DNA from: Acinetobacter sp. XH1741
GTDB taxonomy: Bacteria > Pseudomonadota > Gammaproteobacteria > Pseudomonadales > Moraxellaceae
NCBI RefSeq assembly: GCF_041021895.1
Contig: NZ_CP157428.1
Location: 558,001-622,000 of the forward strand
Reading direction: 5' to 3'
DNA length: 64,000 nucleotides
Shown: one piece after another, positions 21,962-31,296 of the stretch
How positions within the stretch are numbered: position 1 is the first letter of the stretch
Layout: each line of letters starts with the position of its first letter
Program-made: the position numbers and the translations under genes
Notes under the pieces: generated by a model
Seen by the model: only the letters and a program-made list of their open reading frames with translations
Told to the model about the DNA's origin: nothing
Database searches by the model: none

Positions 21962-23133
21962 GCAGGCTCCTTGACGGAACTATTTTGCTTCTTCTCGTCT
22001 GGAACATAGTTGTTGGCAATAATCTCACCAAATGGTCCGGTTAAATTTGGCTGAGCAAGTTTAGCTTGGGTCTCGATTGGTAATAGCGGGAATACTAACT
22101 CGGCAAAACGAATTGACTCTTCAAGATGTGGATAGCCCGAGAAAATAAAAGTATCAATACCAAGGTCTGCATATTCCTGAATACGAGCCGCAACTGTTTC
22201 AGGATCACCGACAAGTGCTGTACCTGCGCCACCACGGACTAAACCAATACCTGCCCAAAGGTTTGGAGAGACTTCTAGTTTGTCTCGGTTACCGCCGTGT
22301 AGTGCAGCCATACGTTGTTGACCGACCGAGTCCATTTGTGCAAATTTTTTCTGTGCTGCGGCAATGGTTGCATCATCCAGATATTGAATAAGTTCGTTCG
22401 CTGCTGCCCAAGCTTGCTCGTTGGTTTCACGAACAATGACATGCAAGCGAATGCCATAAGTTAATTTGCGGCCTTTAGTCTCAGCTTTAGCACGAACATG
22501 TTCGATCTTTTGTTTAACTGCTGCAGGTGGTTCCCCCCATGTAAGGTAAGTATCTACTTGCTCAGCTGCGAGATCGACCGCGACATCAGAAGAACCACCG
22601 AACCAAAGTGGTGGGTAAGGTTTTTGAACAGGCGGGTAAAGCAGTTTTGCATCATCGACTTGTAGGCGTTCACCATGAAAAGTAAACGCTTCACCCGTAT
22701 GCGAACGTGTCAAAATTTCACGCCAGATTTTTACGTATTCATTGGCAGTTTGATAACGTGTTGAGTGATCTTCATATAAACCATCACCACGTAGTTCTGC
22801 TTCATCGCCACCAGTCACTAAGTTGAGTAACACGCGGCCATTGGACAAACGGTCGAATGTTGCAGCCATACGTGCAGCCAAAGCTGGAGTTGTTACCCCT
22901 GGACGTAATGCGACTAAAAACTTAAGGTGCTGCGTTGCATCAATCAGACTCGCTGCGGTAATCCATGGATCTTCACATGAACGGCCTGTTGGAATAAGTA
23001 CGCCTTCGTAACCTAAATTATCAACCGCCACAGCAATTTGCTTCATATAGGCATGGTCAACCTGACGAGCGCCTTTACTTGTACCTAAATAGCGACTATC
23101 ACCGTGGGTAGGAATAAACCAGAAAATTTTCAT
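21958..23133 (-). CDS. ssuD: FMNH2-dependent alkanesulfonate monooxygenase
   Basis: 391 aa from the ATG at 23133, which has AGGT seven bases upstream (an ATG at 23139 is too close to it). Luciferase-like monooxygenase that uses FMNH2 and O2 to split C1-C14 alkanesulfonates into aldehyde and sulfite, giving sulfur for cysteine synthesis. [64 protein letters not shown] and LLNLVTGGD match E. coli SsuD through the whole length (E. coli 381 aa). No dedicated SsuE flavin reductase is in the cluster. Confidence 0.95.
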   Translation of the reverse strand: MKIFWFIPTHGDSRYLGTSKGARQVDHAYMKQIAVAVDNLGYEGVLIPTGRSCEDPWITAASLIDATQHLKFLVALRPGVTTPALAARMAATFDRLSNGRVLLNLVTGGDEAELRGDGLYEDHSTRYQTANEYVKIWREILTRSHTGEAFTFHGERLQVDDAKLLYPPVQKPYPPLWFGGSSDVAVDLAAEQVDTYLTWGEPPAAVKQKIEHVRAKAETKGRKLTYGIRLHVIVRETNEQAWAAANELIQYLDDATIAAAQKKFAQMDSVGQQRMAALHGGNRDKLEVSPNLWAGIGLVRGGAGTALVGDPETVAARIQEYADLGIDTFIFSGYPHLEESIRFAELVFPLLPIETQAKLAQPNLTGPFGEIIANNYVPDEKKQNSSVKEPA

Positions 23134-23159
23134 GTGCATTACCTATATGTCTATTGAAA

Positions 23160-24143
23160 TTACTTGGCACCCCAAACAGCTTGTTTAATGCTGATTGGTT
23201 TTGGAATGATGCCTTGTTGAGTAAAGATGTCTGCGAGCTGCTGCTGTTCAGCAATGACTTTGCTATTAAGGGGAGCTGCTGCTGATGGACGTGGACGACG
23301 TTTAATAAATAAGTCGCTGGTTGCAGGTTTAAGTCCTGTACTTTGGCCAATCGCGCTCGCCGTTTCGTTTTGATGGCTTTGAACCCATTTGTCTGCTTGA
23401 TTAATCTGTTTGATGAGTTCAGGAACAGCTTTAGGATATTGCTTAACAAAATTTGGAGCGGCTAAGTAAAAGGTATAGTTCGGGCTTAAACCTTTACCTG
23501 ATGCAAGAACACGAGCTTGATCTTCTAATTGTGCTGAAGCGAAGTAAGGATCCCAAATTGCCCATGCGTCAACAGCACCTTTTTGGAATGCTGCGCGAGC
23601 ATCGGCAGGAGTAAGCCAGATTGGCGTAATGTCGCTCCATTTTAGGCCTGCTTTTCGCACTGCTTGTACGAGTAAATAATGTGAGCTAGAACCTTTTTGC
23701 AGTGCAATACGCTTGCCTTTCAGGTCTTTAAGTTGAGTTACCTGTGAGTTTTTAGGAACTAAAATTGCTGATGCCAATGGTTTAGCCGCTTCATAGGCAA
23801 TGTAATATAAAGGTTTGCCAGCTGCCTGAGCGTAGACCGGAGGTGTATCTCCCGTGACTCCGATATCGAGTGAGCCAACAGCCAAGGCTTCTAAAATTTG
23901 AGGACCAGCAGGGAACTCATTCCACGTGATTTTGGCATTTGGAAATTCTTGTTCAAATAATTTTTGCTGTTTGGCAATTGCAAAGTTAATCGAGCTTTTT
24001 TGAAAACCGATACGAAGTTCTTTTACAGTTGGGTCAATTGCCCAAGCAGGTGCGGCAATTGTTAAACCTAATATAGCGACTGCGCTAAAGCGCTTAACTA
24101 ATTGAGTCCACTGACTCTTATAAAATAATGACTGATGTTGCAT
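23160..24143 (-). CDS. ssuA: Aliphatic sulfonate-binding protein, periplasmic
   Basis: 327 aa with a Sec signal peptide (cleavage near APAWA/ID, residue 35). Type II periplasmic binding fold of the NMT1/SsuA group: LRIGFQKSSINFAIAKQQK, WNEFPAGPQILEALAVGSLDIGVTGDTPP, LKGKRIALQKGSSSHYLL and ARAAFQKGAVDAWAIWDPYFA. It captures sulfonates for SsuBC. It is a close paralogue of the lipoprotein encoded immediately upstream. A short basic/proline insertion, KRRPRPSAAAP, near residue 281 marks a surface loop. Confidence 0.9.
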   Translation of the reverse strand: MQHQSLFYKSQWTQLVKRFSAVAILGLTIAAPAWAIDPTVKELRIGFQKSSINFAIAKQQKLFEQEFPNAKITWNEFPAGPQILEALAVGSLDIGVTGDTPPVYAQAAGKPLYYIAYEAAKPLASAILVPKNSQVTQLKDLKGKRIALQKGSSSHYLLVQAVRKAGLKWSDITPIWLTPADARAAFQKGAVDAWAIWDPYFASAQLEDQARVLASGKGLSPNYTFYLAAPNFVKQYPKAVPELIKQINQADKWVQSHQNETASAIGQSTGLKPATSDLFIKRRPRPSAAAPLNSKVIAEQQQLADIFTQQGIIPKPISIKQAVWGAK

Positions 24144-24214
24144 ATTGATATCCTTGTTCCCTTAAGGCAAGGCACAGCATTTATATGCTTATTGAAGCTG
24201 TGCCAAAGCTGGGT

Positions 24215-25183
24215 TTATTTCAGTTTTAAGATGGCATCTTGAATGGTGAGCTTATTAGGAATGAGCTTTTGCGCATAAAAGGCATCGGCTACATATTGTT
24301 GTTCTTGGGCTACCTTGTCAGATATGGGTTGAACGCCAAAACCCATACGTGAAATAGAAGTTTTGAGTACATCAAACTCAAGTGCCGTCGGTTTTTCGAG
24401 TAACTTCGCAGCTTCATCTTGATGTGAGCTGACCCATTGGGTGGTTTGGTTGAGTGTCTGCACAACTGTGTTTAAAACTTTTGGATTGTTCTCTGCAAAT
24501 TTACGATCGGCTAAATAAAACTGATGATTGCTCACTAAGTTTTCGCCCGTTGCTAAAACTCGAGCTTGAATTTGATGTTCAGCCGCGGCAAAGAACGGGT
24601 CCCAAATCACCCATGCATCGACAGCCCCTTTTTCAAAAGCAGCACGTGCGTCTGATGGTGGTAAATAAACAGGTTGAATATCACTTAAGTTCAGGTGATT
24701 TGCTTCTAAAACTTTCAATAAAAGATAGTGAACATTCGAGCCTTTATTCAGTGCGACACGTTTGCCTTTTAAATCTTGAATAGAGTGAATAGGAGAGTCT
24801 TTTTGTACCAGTAGAGCTTCTGCTTTTGGCGCAGCAGGTTGGTTTGCAACATAGACTAAATTTGGATTGGCAGCTTGAGCAAAAATAGGAGGAGCTTCAC
24901 CTGCTTCACCGAGCGAAACGCTTCCTACATTTAGACCTTCAAGTAATTGAGGACCCGCAGGAAACTCAACCCATTTTACTTGTACGCCTTGTTCTTTTAG
25001 TGCTTTTTCCAAGTCACCACGTGCTTTTAAAATAGGAAGGATGCCATATTTCTGGTATCCAATATTTAAAGTTGTTGTGGTGTGTTCCTCTTTTTTGGCA
25101 CAGCCACCTAGCATCATCACTCCCGCAAGGCTGGCAGCAATGACTGAATATTTTGCCCATGAAGTGGAATTTAAAAGTGCCAT
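24215..25183 (-). CDS. Aliphatic sulfonate-binding lipoprotein, SsuA paralogue
   Basis: 322 aa. Residues 1-28 form a lipoprotein signal (GVMMLGGC, Cys28), so this copy is membrane-anchored, unlike the soluble neighbour. The binding core repeats the SsuA motifs: NIGYQKYGILPILKARG, VKWVEFPAGPQLLEGLNVGSVSLGEAGEAPP, LKGKRVALNKGSNVHYLLL and ARAAFEKGAVDAWVIWDPFFA. By eye it is about half identical to the adjacent protein. First gene of the operon; the promoter must lie in 25184-25517. Two binding proteins with one permease suggests a widened sulfonate range. Confidence 0.87.
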   Translation of the reverse strand: MALLNSTSWAKYSVIAASLAGVMMLGGCAKKEEHTTTTLNIGYQKYGILPILKARGDLEKALKEQGVQVKWVEFPAGPQLLEGLNVGSVSLGEAGEAPPIFAQAANPNLVYVANQPAAPKAEALLVQKDSPIHSIQDLKGKRVALNKGSNVHYLLLKVLEANHLNLSDIQPVYLPPSDARAAFEKGAVDAWVIWDPFFAAAEHQIQARVLATGENLVSNHQFYLADRKFAENNPKVLNTVVQTLNQTTQWVSSHQDEAAKLLEKPTALEFDVLKTSISRMGFGVQPISDKVAQEQQYVADAFYAQKLIPNKLTIQDAILKLK

Positions 25184-25428
25184 GTAGTTTCGTGCTCCCC
25201 GAAAGAGAAAAAGAAAAAAGAATTGGATGAGCAGATACCCTAAAGGGATTTTTATTTCATAAAAAATAAGTATTCAGTCTTTATTTATATAAAAAAAAGC
25301 TAAAAACATTCGGCGATAAACTTATGCAAAAAAAAGATTTATTAAATAGGAATGAATTTGAAAAAATATATCTAAGTTTATGTAAATAAAATAAAAAAGA
25401 TGAAAAGAGTAAAAAATGAAGATTTAAA
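25184..25428. other. AT-rich upstream region of the sulfonate operon
   Basis: No gene. The stretch is over 75% A+T with long A/T tracts and should contain the operon promoter and any CysB/Cbl site, but I could not identify boxes with confidence. Confidence 0.5.
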
Positions 25429-25472
25429 TAAAGTACAACCATAAAATAATAGGCTTTATGGCTGTACTTTTT
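25429..25472 (-). terminator. Terminator of argA
   Basis: AAGTACAACCATAAA (25431-25445) pairs with TTTATGGCTGTACTT (25455-25469), one mismatch, in the 3' region of argA. Confidence 0.7.
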
Positions 25473-25517
25473 GATCTAAGCTTATCTGAAATAAGAATAT
25501 CTTAAAAAGTGCATAGA

Positions 25518-26873
25518 TTAGGGAAGCAGTTTTTTAAAGACTAATGAATTTCTTTGGTAGTTATAAAGCGCTTGGCGGGCATTGGGTAAGTCATCAACAC
25601 TGGCTTGATGAAAGCCATGTTCTAAAAACCAGTGGGCAGTTCGCGTTGTTAACACAAATAATTGACGAATACCTTGTTGTTTGGCCTTTTCTTCAAGAAA
25701 CTGCAAAATCTGGCTACCGCGATTTGATTTACGATAACTTGGATGTACTGCAACACAGGCAATTTCTGCTGAACGTGTTTCGTTAAATTCTGTCGGGATT
25801 GGATAAAGGGCAGCGCATGCCAAAATCATACCGTCTCGCTCAATTACAGCAAATTGGCTAATTTCTTGTTCCAAACGTTCACGTGAGCGATAAACCAAAA
25901 TGCCTTCTTCTTCTAACGGGCGTAATAAATTCATTAATCCACCGACATCTTGAATATGCGCCATACGAACTTCTTCATAATGCGCATCGGTAATCATGGT
26001 ACCAATACCATCACGGGTGAACAGTTCTTCAATGAGTGCGCCATCATAGGCATAAGAAATTAAATGAACACGGTGTACACCTGATAGAGAAGCTTTTTTT
26101 GCTTCTTGTAAATGCAGGGTTAAGGTCGGGCTGCTGGTTTGATATTGTTGGATATAATAGTCGAGCTGATGTGGACTTAATTCACGCAATAATTGTCCTA
26201 CTTCATTAAGCAAACCTTGTTGTTCACCTAAAAAGATTAATTTGTCTGCTTTGATATAGGTTGCGGTTTTGGTCGCAACTTCTTCAGCTCTTAAATTAAA
26301 TACTTCGCCTGTGGTTGAGTAACCTGTCGGGCCAAGTAAAACAATATTGTCATTATCAAGATGACGATGAATCGCGTCAGTGTCTATTGAACGAACTTCG
26401 CCAGTAAGCTGAAAGTCCATGCCATCACGAATACCGTAGGGTTTAGCTGTTACGAAATTACCTGATACTACATCTATTCGAGCCCCATACATTGGAGAAT
26501 TAGCCAATCCCATAGATAACAGTGCTTCGATTTCTAAACGGATAGACCCGACTGCGCTCATGACGCAGCTTAATGACTCGCGTGTGGTAATACGACTGTT
26601 GTCATAAAAAGGAGTTTCAATTCCTTTATCTTTAAGGTTTTGATTAATCTGTGGACGTGCGCCGTGTACTAAAATTAAGCGAATACCCAGCGAATGTAAT
26701 AAAGCAATATCGTGGATAATGTGCTCGAAATTAGGATCGCGAACTGCTTCACCACCAAACATTAAAACAAAAGTTTTATCGCGGTGAGCATTGATATAGG
26801 GTGCTGAATGTCGGAACCAATGTACATAATGTTGGGTACTATTATGTGATTTCTCTATGGACTTAGTTGGCAT
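25518..26873 (-). CDS. argA: N-acetylglutamate synthase
   Basis: 451 aa. First step of arginine synthesis: transfers acetyl from acetyl-CoA to glutamate. The N-terminal half (about residues 25-280) is an amino-acid-kinase fold that usually provides arginine feedback (RDKTFVLMFGGEAV, LILVHGARPQIN, NIVLLGPTGYSTTGEVFNL). The C-terminal part (about 295-451) is a GNAT acetyltransferase (IACVAVHPSYRKSNRGSQILQFLEEKAKQQG, with the acetyl-CoA pyrophosphate loop). Length and architecture match the classic gammaproteobacterial ArgA. Monocistronic, with its own terminator. Confidence 0.95.
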   Translation of the reverse strand: MPTKSIEKSHNSTQHYVHWFRHSAPYINAHRDKTFVLMFGGEAVRDPNFEHIIHDIALLHSLGIRLILVHGARPQINQNLKDKGIETPFYDNSRITTRESLSCVMSAVGSIRLEIEALLSMGLANSPMYGARIDVVSGNFVTAKPYGIRDGMDFQLTGEVRSIDTDAIHRHLDNDNIVLLGPTGYSTTGEVFNLRAEEVATKTATYIKADKLIFLGEQQGLLNEVGQLLRELSPHQLDYYIQQYQTSSPTLTLHLQEAKKASLSGVHRVHLISYAYDGALIEELFTRDGIGTMITDAHYEEVRMAHIQDVGGLMNLLRPLEEEGILVYRSRERLEQEISQFAVIERDGMILACAALYPIPTEFNETRSAEIACVAVHPSYRKSNRGSQILQFLEEKAKQQGIRQLFVLTTRTAHWFLEHGFHQASVDDLPNARQALYNYQRNSLVFKKLLP

Positions 26874-26950
26874 ACCGATCTCGAATCAACAGCAAAAAGA
26901 TATAAAGATGATTCTAAACAAAAAAGCTTAAAGCCGCATGTATTAGATAG

Positions 26951-26979
26951 AAAAACACCCAAATTTACATTTGGGTGTT
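26951..26979 (-). terminator. Terminator after the first RcnB-family gene
   Basis: AACACCCAAAT (26954-26964) pairs with ATTTGGGTGTT (26969-26979), TTAC loop, with a T-run on the minus strand. Confidence 0.85.
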
Positions 26980-26994
26980 CGATATTTTTTAAAA

Positions 26995-27324
26995 TTAATG
27001 AACGACTTTAATAATTTTATGGCTTTGTTCATTTACCAGTACATAGTTCCCGTTCACTTTATACCATTTTTGAAAACGCCCCGGCTTGTTTAATCTATCA
27101 TGTGAACGGTAGTCAATTGCATAACGTGGGTGCTGATATTGATGTGGAACAACTTGACCTTCTCGCCAGATATTAGCATGGTCATCTTTGTGAATTACTT
27201 GAACTGGTCTGACTTCATGATTTGGATAGTTACCATGACGGTCATGATCATTTGGTGCAGCCATTGCTGTTGTTGCGATTAAACCACTCATTGAAAGAAC
27301 AATTGCTGTTGTTAGTTTTTTCAT
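26995..27324 (-). CDS. RcnB-family periplasmic protein
   Basis: 109 aa. MKKLTTAIVLSMSGLIATTAMA is a Sec signal peptide (cleavage after Ala22). The mature part carries the RcnB pattern: W-x-x-G-x-x-V-P-x-x-Y (NIWREGQVVPHQYQHPRYAIDY), then KPGRFQKWYKVNGNYVLVNEQSHKIIKVV. RcnB of E. coli is a periplasmic protein needed for nickel/cobalt homeostasis, but the family is broad and no metal link is visible here. The mature N-terminus is His/Asp rich (NDHDRHGNYPNH). Confidence 0.8.
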   Translation of the reverse strand: MKKLTTAIVLSMSGLIATTAMAAPNDHDRHGNYPNHEVRPVQVIHKDDHANIWREGQVVPHQYQHPRYAIDYRSHDRLNKPGRFQKWYKVNGNYVLVNEQSHKIIKVVH

Positions 27325-27480
27325 AGTGAACCTCGAATGATCAATTGAATTTTGATAATTGAAGATTAGTAAAAAAATAAAGATAAATCGTGAAGACTAA
27401 GAATAATAAATGTGAAAAATTTCGATGAAATAAGAAGAAAATTAGAATATAAGTTGTTTTATAATGTATTGATATATAAT

Positions 27481-27516
27481 AAAAAAGGATAAAACCAATC
27501 GGCTTTATCCTTTTTT
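27481..27516. terminator. Terminator between the two RcnB-family genes
   Basis: AAAAAAGGATAAA (27481-27493) pairs with TTTATCCTTTTTT (27504-27516). On the minus strand it follows the second RcnB gene. Confidence 0.8.
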
Positions 27517-27544
27517 AATAAGCGATAGTGAGGAGCTATCTGGC

Positions 27545-27955
27545 TTATAATCCACGAATACTAACAATACTGTTAGAGTCTGTGTCGACTAAAATATAAT
27601 CATTGTTGATTTTGTACCATTGTTGGTTACGGTCTGGTTTAGGCAAGTTGCTGTCTTTATAGTCAACCTTATAACCATTGCCGCGATAATGCTGTGGCAT
27701 GACATAGCCCGGCTGCCAACGATGTTGTTTAAGACGTTCAAAACCACGCTCTTCACGCATACGGCGTTCATCGCGAAAATGATCTTCATCGTTGTCACGG
27801 TCAAATTTATGCCCACGATCATTCCACTCACCACGGGGTCCACCTTTCGGACCTTTTTGACCATGTCCTCGTTCAAAAGGAGGATCGGCAAAGCTTGCCA
27901 TACTGGTTGTCAGTACAGTTATGCAAAGGGTTAAGGTCGTGAACAACTTTTTCAT
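27545..27955 (-). CDS. RcnB-family periplasmic protein
   Basis: 136 aa from the ATG at 27955, preceded by CGAGG; the longer upstream frame to 28033 lacks a signal peptide start. MKKLFTTLTLCITVLTTSMASFA is the Sec signal. A linker rich in Gly, Arg, Asp, Glu and His (ERGHGQKGPKGGPRGEW and following) leads to the RcnB core RWQPGYVMPQHYRGNGYKVDY, then KPDRNQQWYKINNDYILVDTDSNSIVSI. It is a paralogue of the 26995-27324 gene and separated from it by its own terminator, so the pair is independently expressed. Confidence 0.8.
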   Translation of the reverse strand: MKKLFTTLTLCITVLTTSMASFADPPFERGHGQKGPKGGPRGEWNDRGHKFDRDNDEDHFRDERRMREERGFERLKQHRWQPGYVMPQHYRGNGYKVDYKDSNLPKPDRNQQWYKINNDYILVDTDSNSIVSIRGL

Positions 27956-28082
27956 GATGCATCCTCGTTTACATCTGATGTCTCTCATGGTGAATACTGT
28001 ACGCGCAAAATGCAGAGAAACTGTGAAGATCATTTACTGCTTCAATTAAAATTACGGATAGATCCAGAGTTTTTATCAATAA

Positions 28083-28123
28083 TAAAAAAGGCTTGTATAT
28101 ATCTTTTCAGGTATAGCCAAGCC
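28083..28123 (-). terminator. Terminator of ubiG-mupP-yciK
   Basis: GGCTTG (28090-28095) pairs with CAAGCC (28118-28123) with AT pairs inside; a T-run follows on the minus strand. Weaker than the others. Confidence 0.55.
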
Positions 28124-28172
28124 AGATGTGATGATCGGCTGTAATTTATTTTAGCTTTTCATCTGTAATTAT

Positions 28173-28919
28173 TTAATCCTGAGCATCGATACTCTGACCA
28201 TTGAGTGCCAAACTATCTTCACCCATTAAATAAAGATAAGCCGGCATAATTGCCTCTGGTGTTAATAATGTTTTTGGATCTTCTTCAGGATAGGCTTTTG
28301 CACGCATTGCTGTACGTGTTGCCCCTGGATTAATGCAGTTAAAGCGGATATTAGGATAAGTATGTTCCGCTGCAAAGATTTTGCTCACCGCTTCAATCGC
28401 GACTTTAGACACTGAATAAGCGCCCCAGAGTGCTCGAGCTTCTCGGCCTACGCCAGAGCTAGTAAATACAACAGAAGCGTTATCTGATTTTTGTAAAAGC
28501 GGTAGTAACGCTTGAGTCAGGGCAAATGGCGCACGTAAATTGACTGACATCACATCATCCCATACCTCTGCCGGATAATGTGCCAGTTCTACTCGGTCAC
28601 CTAAAATGCCTGCATTGTGCAAAATACCATCTAAACGGCCAAATTGCTTTTCAAGCGTGTTCACTAAAAAATCATAATCGCGATCAGAAGCACTCGAAAG
28701 CTGTAAGGGCAAAATTGCAGGTTGAGGTGCGCCTAAACCTTCAATTTCATCATAAATGACTTCAAGTTTATTTAAGGTTCTACCATGTAAGACCACAGTT
28801 GCACCATGTAAAGCATAACTGAGGGCCGCAGCTCGCCCAATTCCATCACCTGCACCGGTGATTAAAATAATTCGATCTTTGAGTAGATCTGGACGAGGCT
28901 GATATTCTGAATATTTCAT
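28173..28919 (-). CDS. yciK: YciK-type short-chain dehydrogenase/reductase
   Basis: 248 aa SDR. The coenzyme motif TGAGDGIGRAAAL (residues 21-33), NAG at about 102, catalytic Ser (SSGVG), and YSVSK holding Tyr and Lys are all present. Substrate unknown. A near-perfect ribosome site (AAGGAGGT) precedes the ATG. In Pseudomonas the same trio ubiG-mupP-SDR occurs (PA3171-PA3173), so the linkage is old; a reason for it is not established. Confidence 0.85.
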   Translation of the reverse strand: MKYSEYQPRPDLLKDRIILITGAGDGIGRAAALSYALHGATVVLHGRTLNKLEVIYDEIEGLGAPQPAILPLQLSSASDRDYDFLVNTLEKQFGRLDGILHNAGILGDRVELAHYPAEVWDDVMSVNLRAPFALTQALLPLLQKSDNASVVFTSSGVGREARALWGAYSVSKVAIEAVSKIFAAEHTYPNIRFNCINPGATRTAMRAKAYPEEDPKTLLTPEAIMPAYLYLMGEDSLALNGQSIDAQD

Positions 28920-28983
28920 TGGTAAACCTCCTTCTTTTTATATTGATTAAATAACCGTTAAAAAAGCCTGTAAAACTCTTGTG

Positions 28984-29685
28984 TTAACTTATCATACGCT
29001 GATTTTCCTGTAGAGCAGGAAGCTTTTGACGTAACATCTCGTGTAATTCTGTCACCGTATTTACAATCGAATCGGCTTGCCAAGCAACTAAATCATCACG
29101 ATGTTCGATAGGTAAATAACCGTATGCTGCCAAGATTGTATACATCTCGGCATTGCGACCAGCATCAATATCACGTGGATGGTCACCCACATAAATAATT
29201 TCATTTGCTGGAATATTTAACTGTTTTGCAGCTAAATACATCGGTTCCGGATCTGGTTTAGTTTTAGAAACATCTTCTGGGCATACTAAAACTGCACAGC
29301 GTTCAGTCAGCTTTAACTTTTCTAAAAGAGATTCACTTAAACCGCGTGGTTTATTGGTCACAATACCCCACGGAATTTGCTGAGCTTCTAACTCTTCTAG
29401 AAGTGGATACATCCCTTCAAACAGGTCTGTATCGACGACAATATTATTGCCGTAAATATCTAAAAAGTTTTGTCGATGCGCCAAGAAAATTGGATTGGCT
29501 ACATCGAGTTCCGGATAGACCAATTTGACCATGGCGCGCGCGCCCTCAGAAACCTGAGTACGGATGAGGTCTGCATCAACTACAGGGCGTCTTGCATCAC
29601 GACACATTTGTTGAATAATACGGATAAAGTCGGCAGCCGTGTCGATGAGCGTGCCGTCTAAATCAAATAAAACAGCTTTCATCAT
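28984..29685 (-). CDS. mupP: HAD-family phosphatase, MupP (MurNAc-6-phosphate phosphatase)
   Basis: 233 aa. HAD motif I is [10 protein letters not shown] (residues 7-16), motif II is VTNKPRG, motif III Lys is in SKTKPDPEP, and motif IV is [15 protein letters not shown]. The first ATG overlaps the ubiG stop by four bases (ATGA). Sequence alone would say phosphoglycolate phosphatase (Gph); the ubiG neighbour and the Pseudomonas-type gene order point to MupP, which dephosphorylates N-acetylmuramate 6-phosphate in the recycling route that also uses AmgK and MurU. AmpD, an upstream recycling enzyme, is also in this window. Confidence 0.82.
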   Translation of the reverse strand: MMKAVLFDLDGTLIDTAADFIRIIQQMCRDARRPVVDADLIRTQVSEGARAMVKLVYPELDVANPIFLAHRQNFLDIYGNNIVVDTDLFEGMYPLLEELEAQQIPWGIVTNKPRGLSESLLEKLKLTERCAVLVCPEDVSKTKPDPEPMYLAAKQLNIPANEIIYVGDHPRDIDAGRNAEMYTILAAYGYLPIEHRDDLVAWQADSIVNTVTELHEMLRQKLPALQENQRMIS

Positions 29686-30395
29686 GCACCTGTCTTTACG
29701 GTATGAACCATATAGTTAACATCAACATTTGGCGCTAACCAATAACGCTTGGTAATCGGGTTATAGTGTAAGCCAGTCATTTCTTTTAAGCTCAGACCTG
29801 CATTACGAATGTCATGTGCCATTTCAGATGGTCGAATAAATTTATGATAATCATGCGTACCTTTTGGAAGCATTCGTAGCACATATTCGGCGCCAATAAT
29901 GGCAAATAAATAAGATTTTGGATTACGGTTGATGGTTGAGAAGAACACATGGCCGCCTGGCTTAACTAAAGCCTGACAAGCTTTAACGATAGATGCAGGG
30001 TCTGGAACGTGTTCCATCATTTCCATGCAAGTCACTACATCGTATTGGCCTGCTTGTTCTTGTGCTAATTCTTCAACAGGAATTTGGCGATATTCAATAT
30101 TTTGAACATTCTCTTGTTCTGCATGCAAACGGCCCACTGCCAAAGGTGCTTCGCCCATATCAATGCCGAGCACATTTGCTCCGCGGCGTGCCATACTCTC
30201 GGCCAAGATACCGCCACCACAGCCAACATCGAGAACTTTTTTACCAGCAAGGCCGCCAGCACGCTCATCAATCCAGTTTAAACGTAATGGGTTAATCTGA
30301 TGGAGTGGGCGAAATTCAGAATGTTGATCCCACCATTTGGCAGCAAGAGCTTCAAATTTTGCGATTTCTTGTAAATCAACATTCAATTGCGACAT
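29682..30395 (-). CDS. ubiG: Ubiquinone biosynthesis O-methyltransferase
   Basis: 237 aa. SAM-dependent O-methylation of two intermediates in ubiquinone synthesis. Motif I is [26 protein letters not shown] (about residues 53-78), followed by [15 protein letters not shown] and [19 protein letters not shown]. The C-terminal [12 protein letters not shown] and TGLHYNP match E. coli UbiG. First gene of ubiG-mupP-yciK and divergent from dsbA. Confidence 0.94.
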   Translation of the reverse strand: MSQLNVDLQEIAKFEALAAKWWDQHSEFRPLHQINPLRLNWIDERAGGLAGKKVLDVGCGGGILAESMARRGANVLGIDMGEAPLAVGRLHAEQENVQNIEYRQIPVEELAQEQAGQYDVVTCMEMMEHVPDPASIVKACQALVKPGGHVFFSTINRNPKSYLFAIIGAEYVLRMLPKGTHDYHKFIRPSEMAHDIRNAGLSLKEMTGLHYNPITKRYWLAPNVDVNYMVHTVKTGA

Positions 30396-30575
30396 GGTGC
30401 TACCTCTAAACTTGAGTTATCTTTTTGGATGTAGTTCGCCGTTAGTGTAGCGATTATTGGGAAAAAAGCGATAAACCCAATAAAAAACTTCACAGAAGCA
30501 AAACGAATTTAGCATATTTGTTTTATATTTAGGGCATAAGCTAATGCATAACAACTTAGAGGAAAAGCTGTAACA

Positions 30576-31193
30576 ATGAAAAAATTGGTTTTGGGTGCTT
30601 TGAGTGCAGCAATTATGGCCGTATCGGGTAGTGCCATGGCAGCAGATTTCGTTGCTGGTAAAGACTACACCGTGATTGCCAATCCAGGCAAAGTGGAAGT
30701 ACCGGGGAAAATCGAAGTACGTGAGTTCTTTTGGTATGGCTGTCCGCACTGTTTTAAACTTGAACCACATATGCAAGCGTGGTTAAAACAGGCGCCGAGT
30801 GATATACGTTTCGTACGTACACCAGCTGCAATGAACAAAGTATGGGAACAAGGGGCACGTACTTATTATACATCTGAGGCATTAGGTGTACGTAAGCGCA
30901 CGCATTTACCATTATTCCATGCGATTCAGGTGAATGGTCAGCAGATTTTTGATCAGGCTTCTGCGGCTAAATTCTTCACACGTTATGGCGTGCCTGAAGA
31001 GAAATTTAACAGCACTTACAATTCATTTGCAGTAACTGCAAAAGTTGCTGAGTCAAATAAACTTGCTCAACAGTACCAATTGACAGGTGTTCCTGCTGTG
31101 GTCGTAAATGGTAAATATGTTGTACAGGGTGAAGATGGTAAAGTTACTCAAGTACTTAACTACTTAATTGAGAAAGAACGTAAGGTAAAATAA
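30576..31193 (+). CDS. dsbA: Periplasmic thiol:disulfide oxidoreductase DsbA
   Basis: 205 aa. MKKLVLGALSAAIMAVSGSAMA signal peptide (22 residues). The thioredoxin fold has active site Cys56-Pro-His-Cys59 (FFWYGCPHCF) and cis-Pro in TGVPAVVVNG. It introduces disulfide bonds into exported proteins and is reoxidised by DsbB. The ribosome site TTAGAGGAAAAGC lies upstream. Monocistronic with a strong terminator. Confidence 0.95.
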   Translation: MKKLVLGALSAAIMAVSGSAMAADFVAGKDYTVIANPGKVEVPGKIEVREFFWYGCPHCFKLEPHMQAWLKQAPSDIRFVRTPAAMNKVWEQGARTYYTSEALGVRKRTHLPLFHAIQVNGQQIFDQASAAKFFTRYGVPEEKFNSTYNSFAVTAKVAESNKLAQQYQLTGVPAVVVNGKYVVQGEDGKVTQVLNYLIEKERKVK

Positions 31194-31210
31194 GATGTAT
31201 TGCCTTAAAA

Positions 31211-31238
31211 AAGGGACTTCAATAGAAGTCCTTTTTTA
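31211..31238 (+). terminator. Terminator of dsbA
   Basis: GGACTTC (31214-31220) pairs with GAAGTCC (31225-31231), AATA loop, then six T. Confidence 0.88.
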
Positions 31239-31296
31239 TGAAAACTTAAATGAGTTTTAAATCTGTATTTAAGTTAATCATCACGAAATAATTCAA

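Noticed and set aside
25237..25246. CCCTAAAGGG near the sulfonate operon start as an operator
   Set aside because: Only a short imperfect symmetry in AT-rich DNA; it does not match a CysB or Cbl site I can defend.
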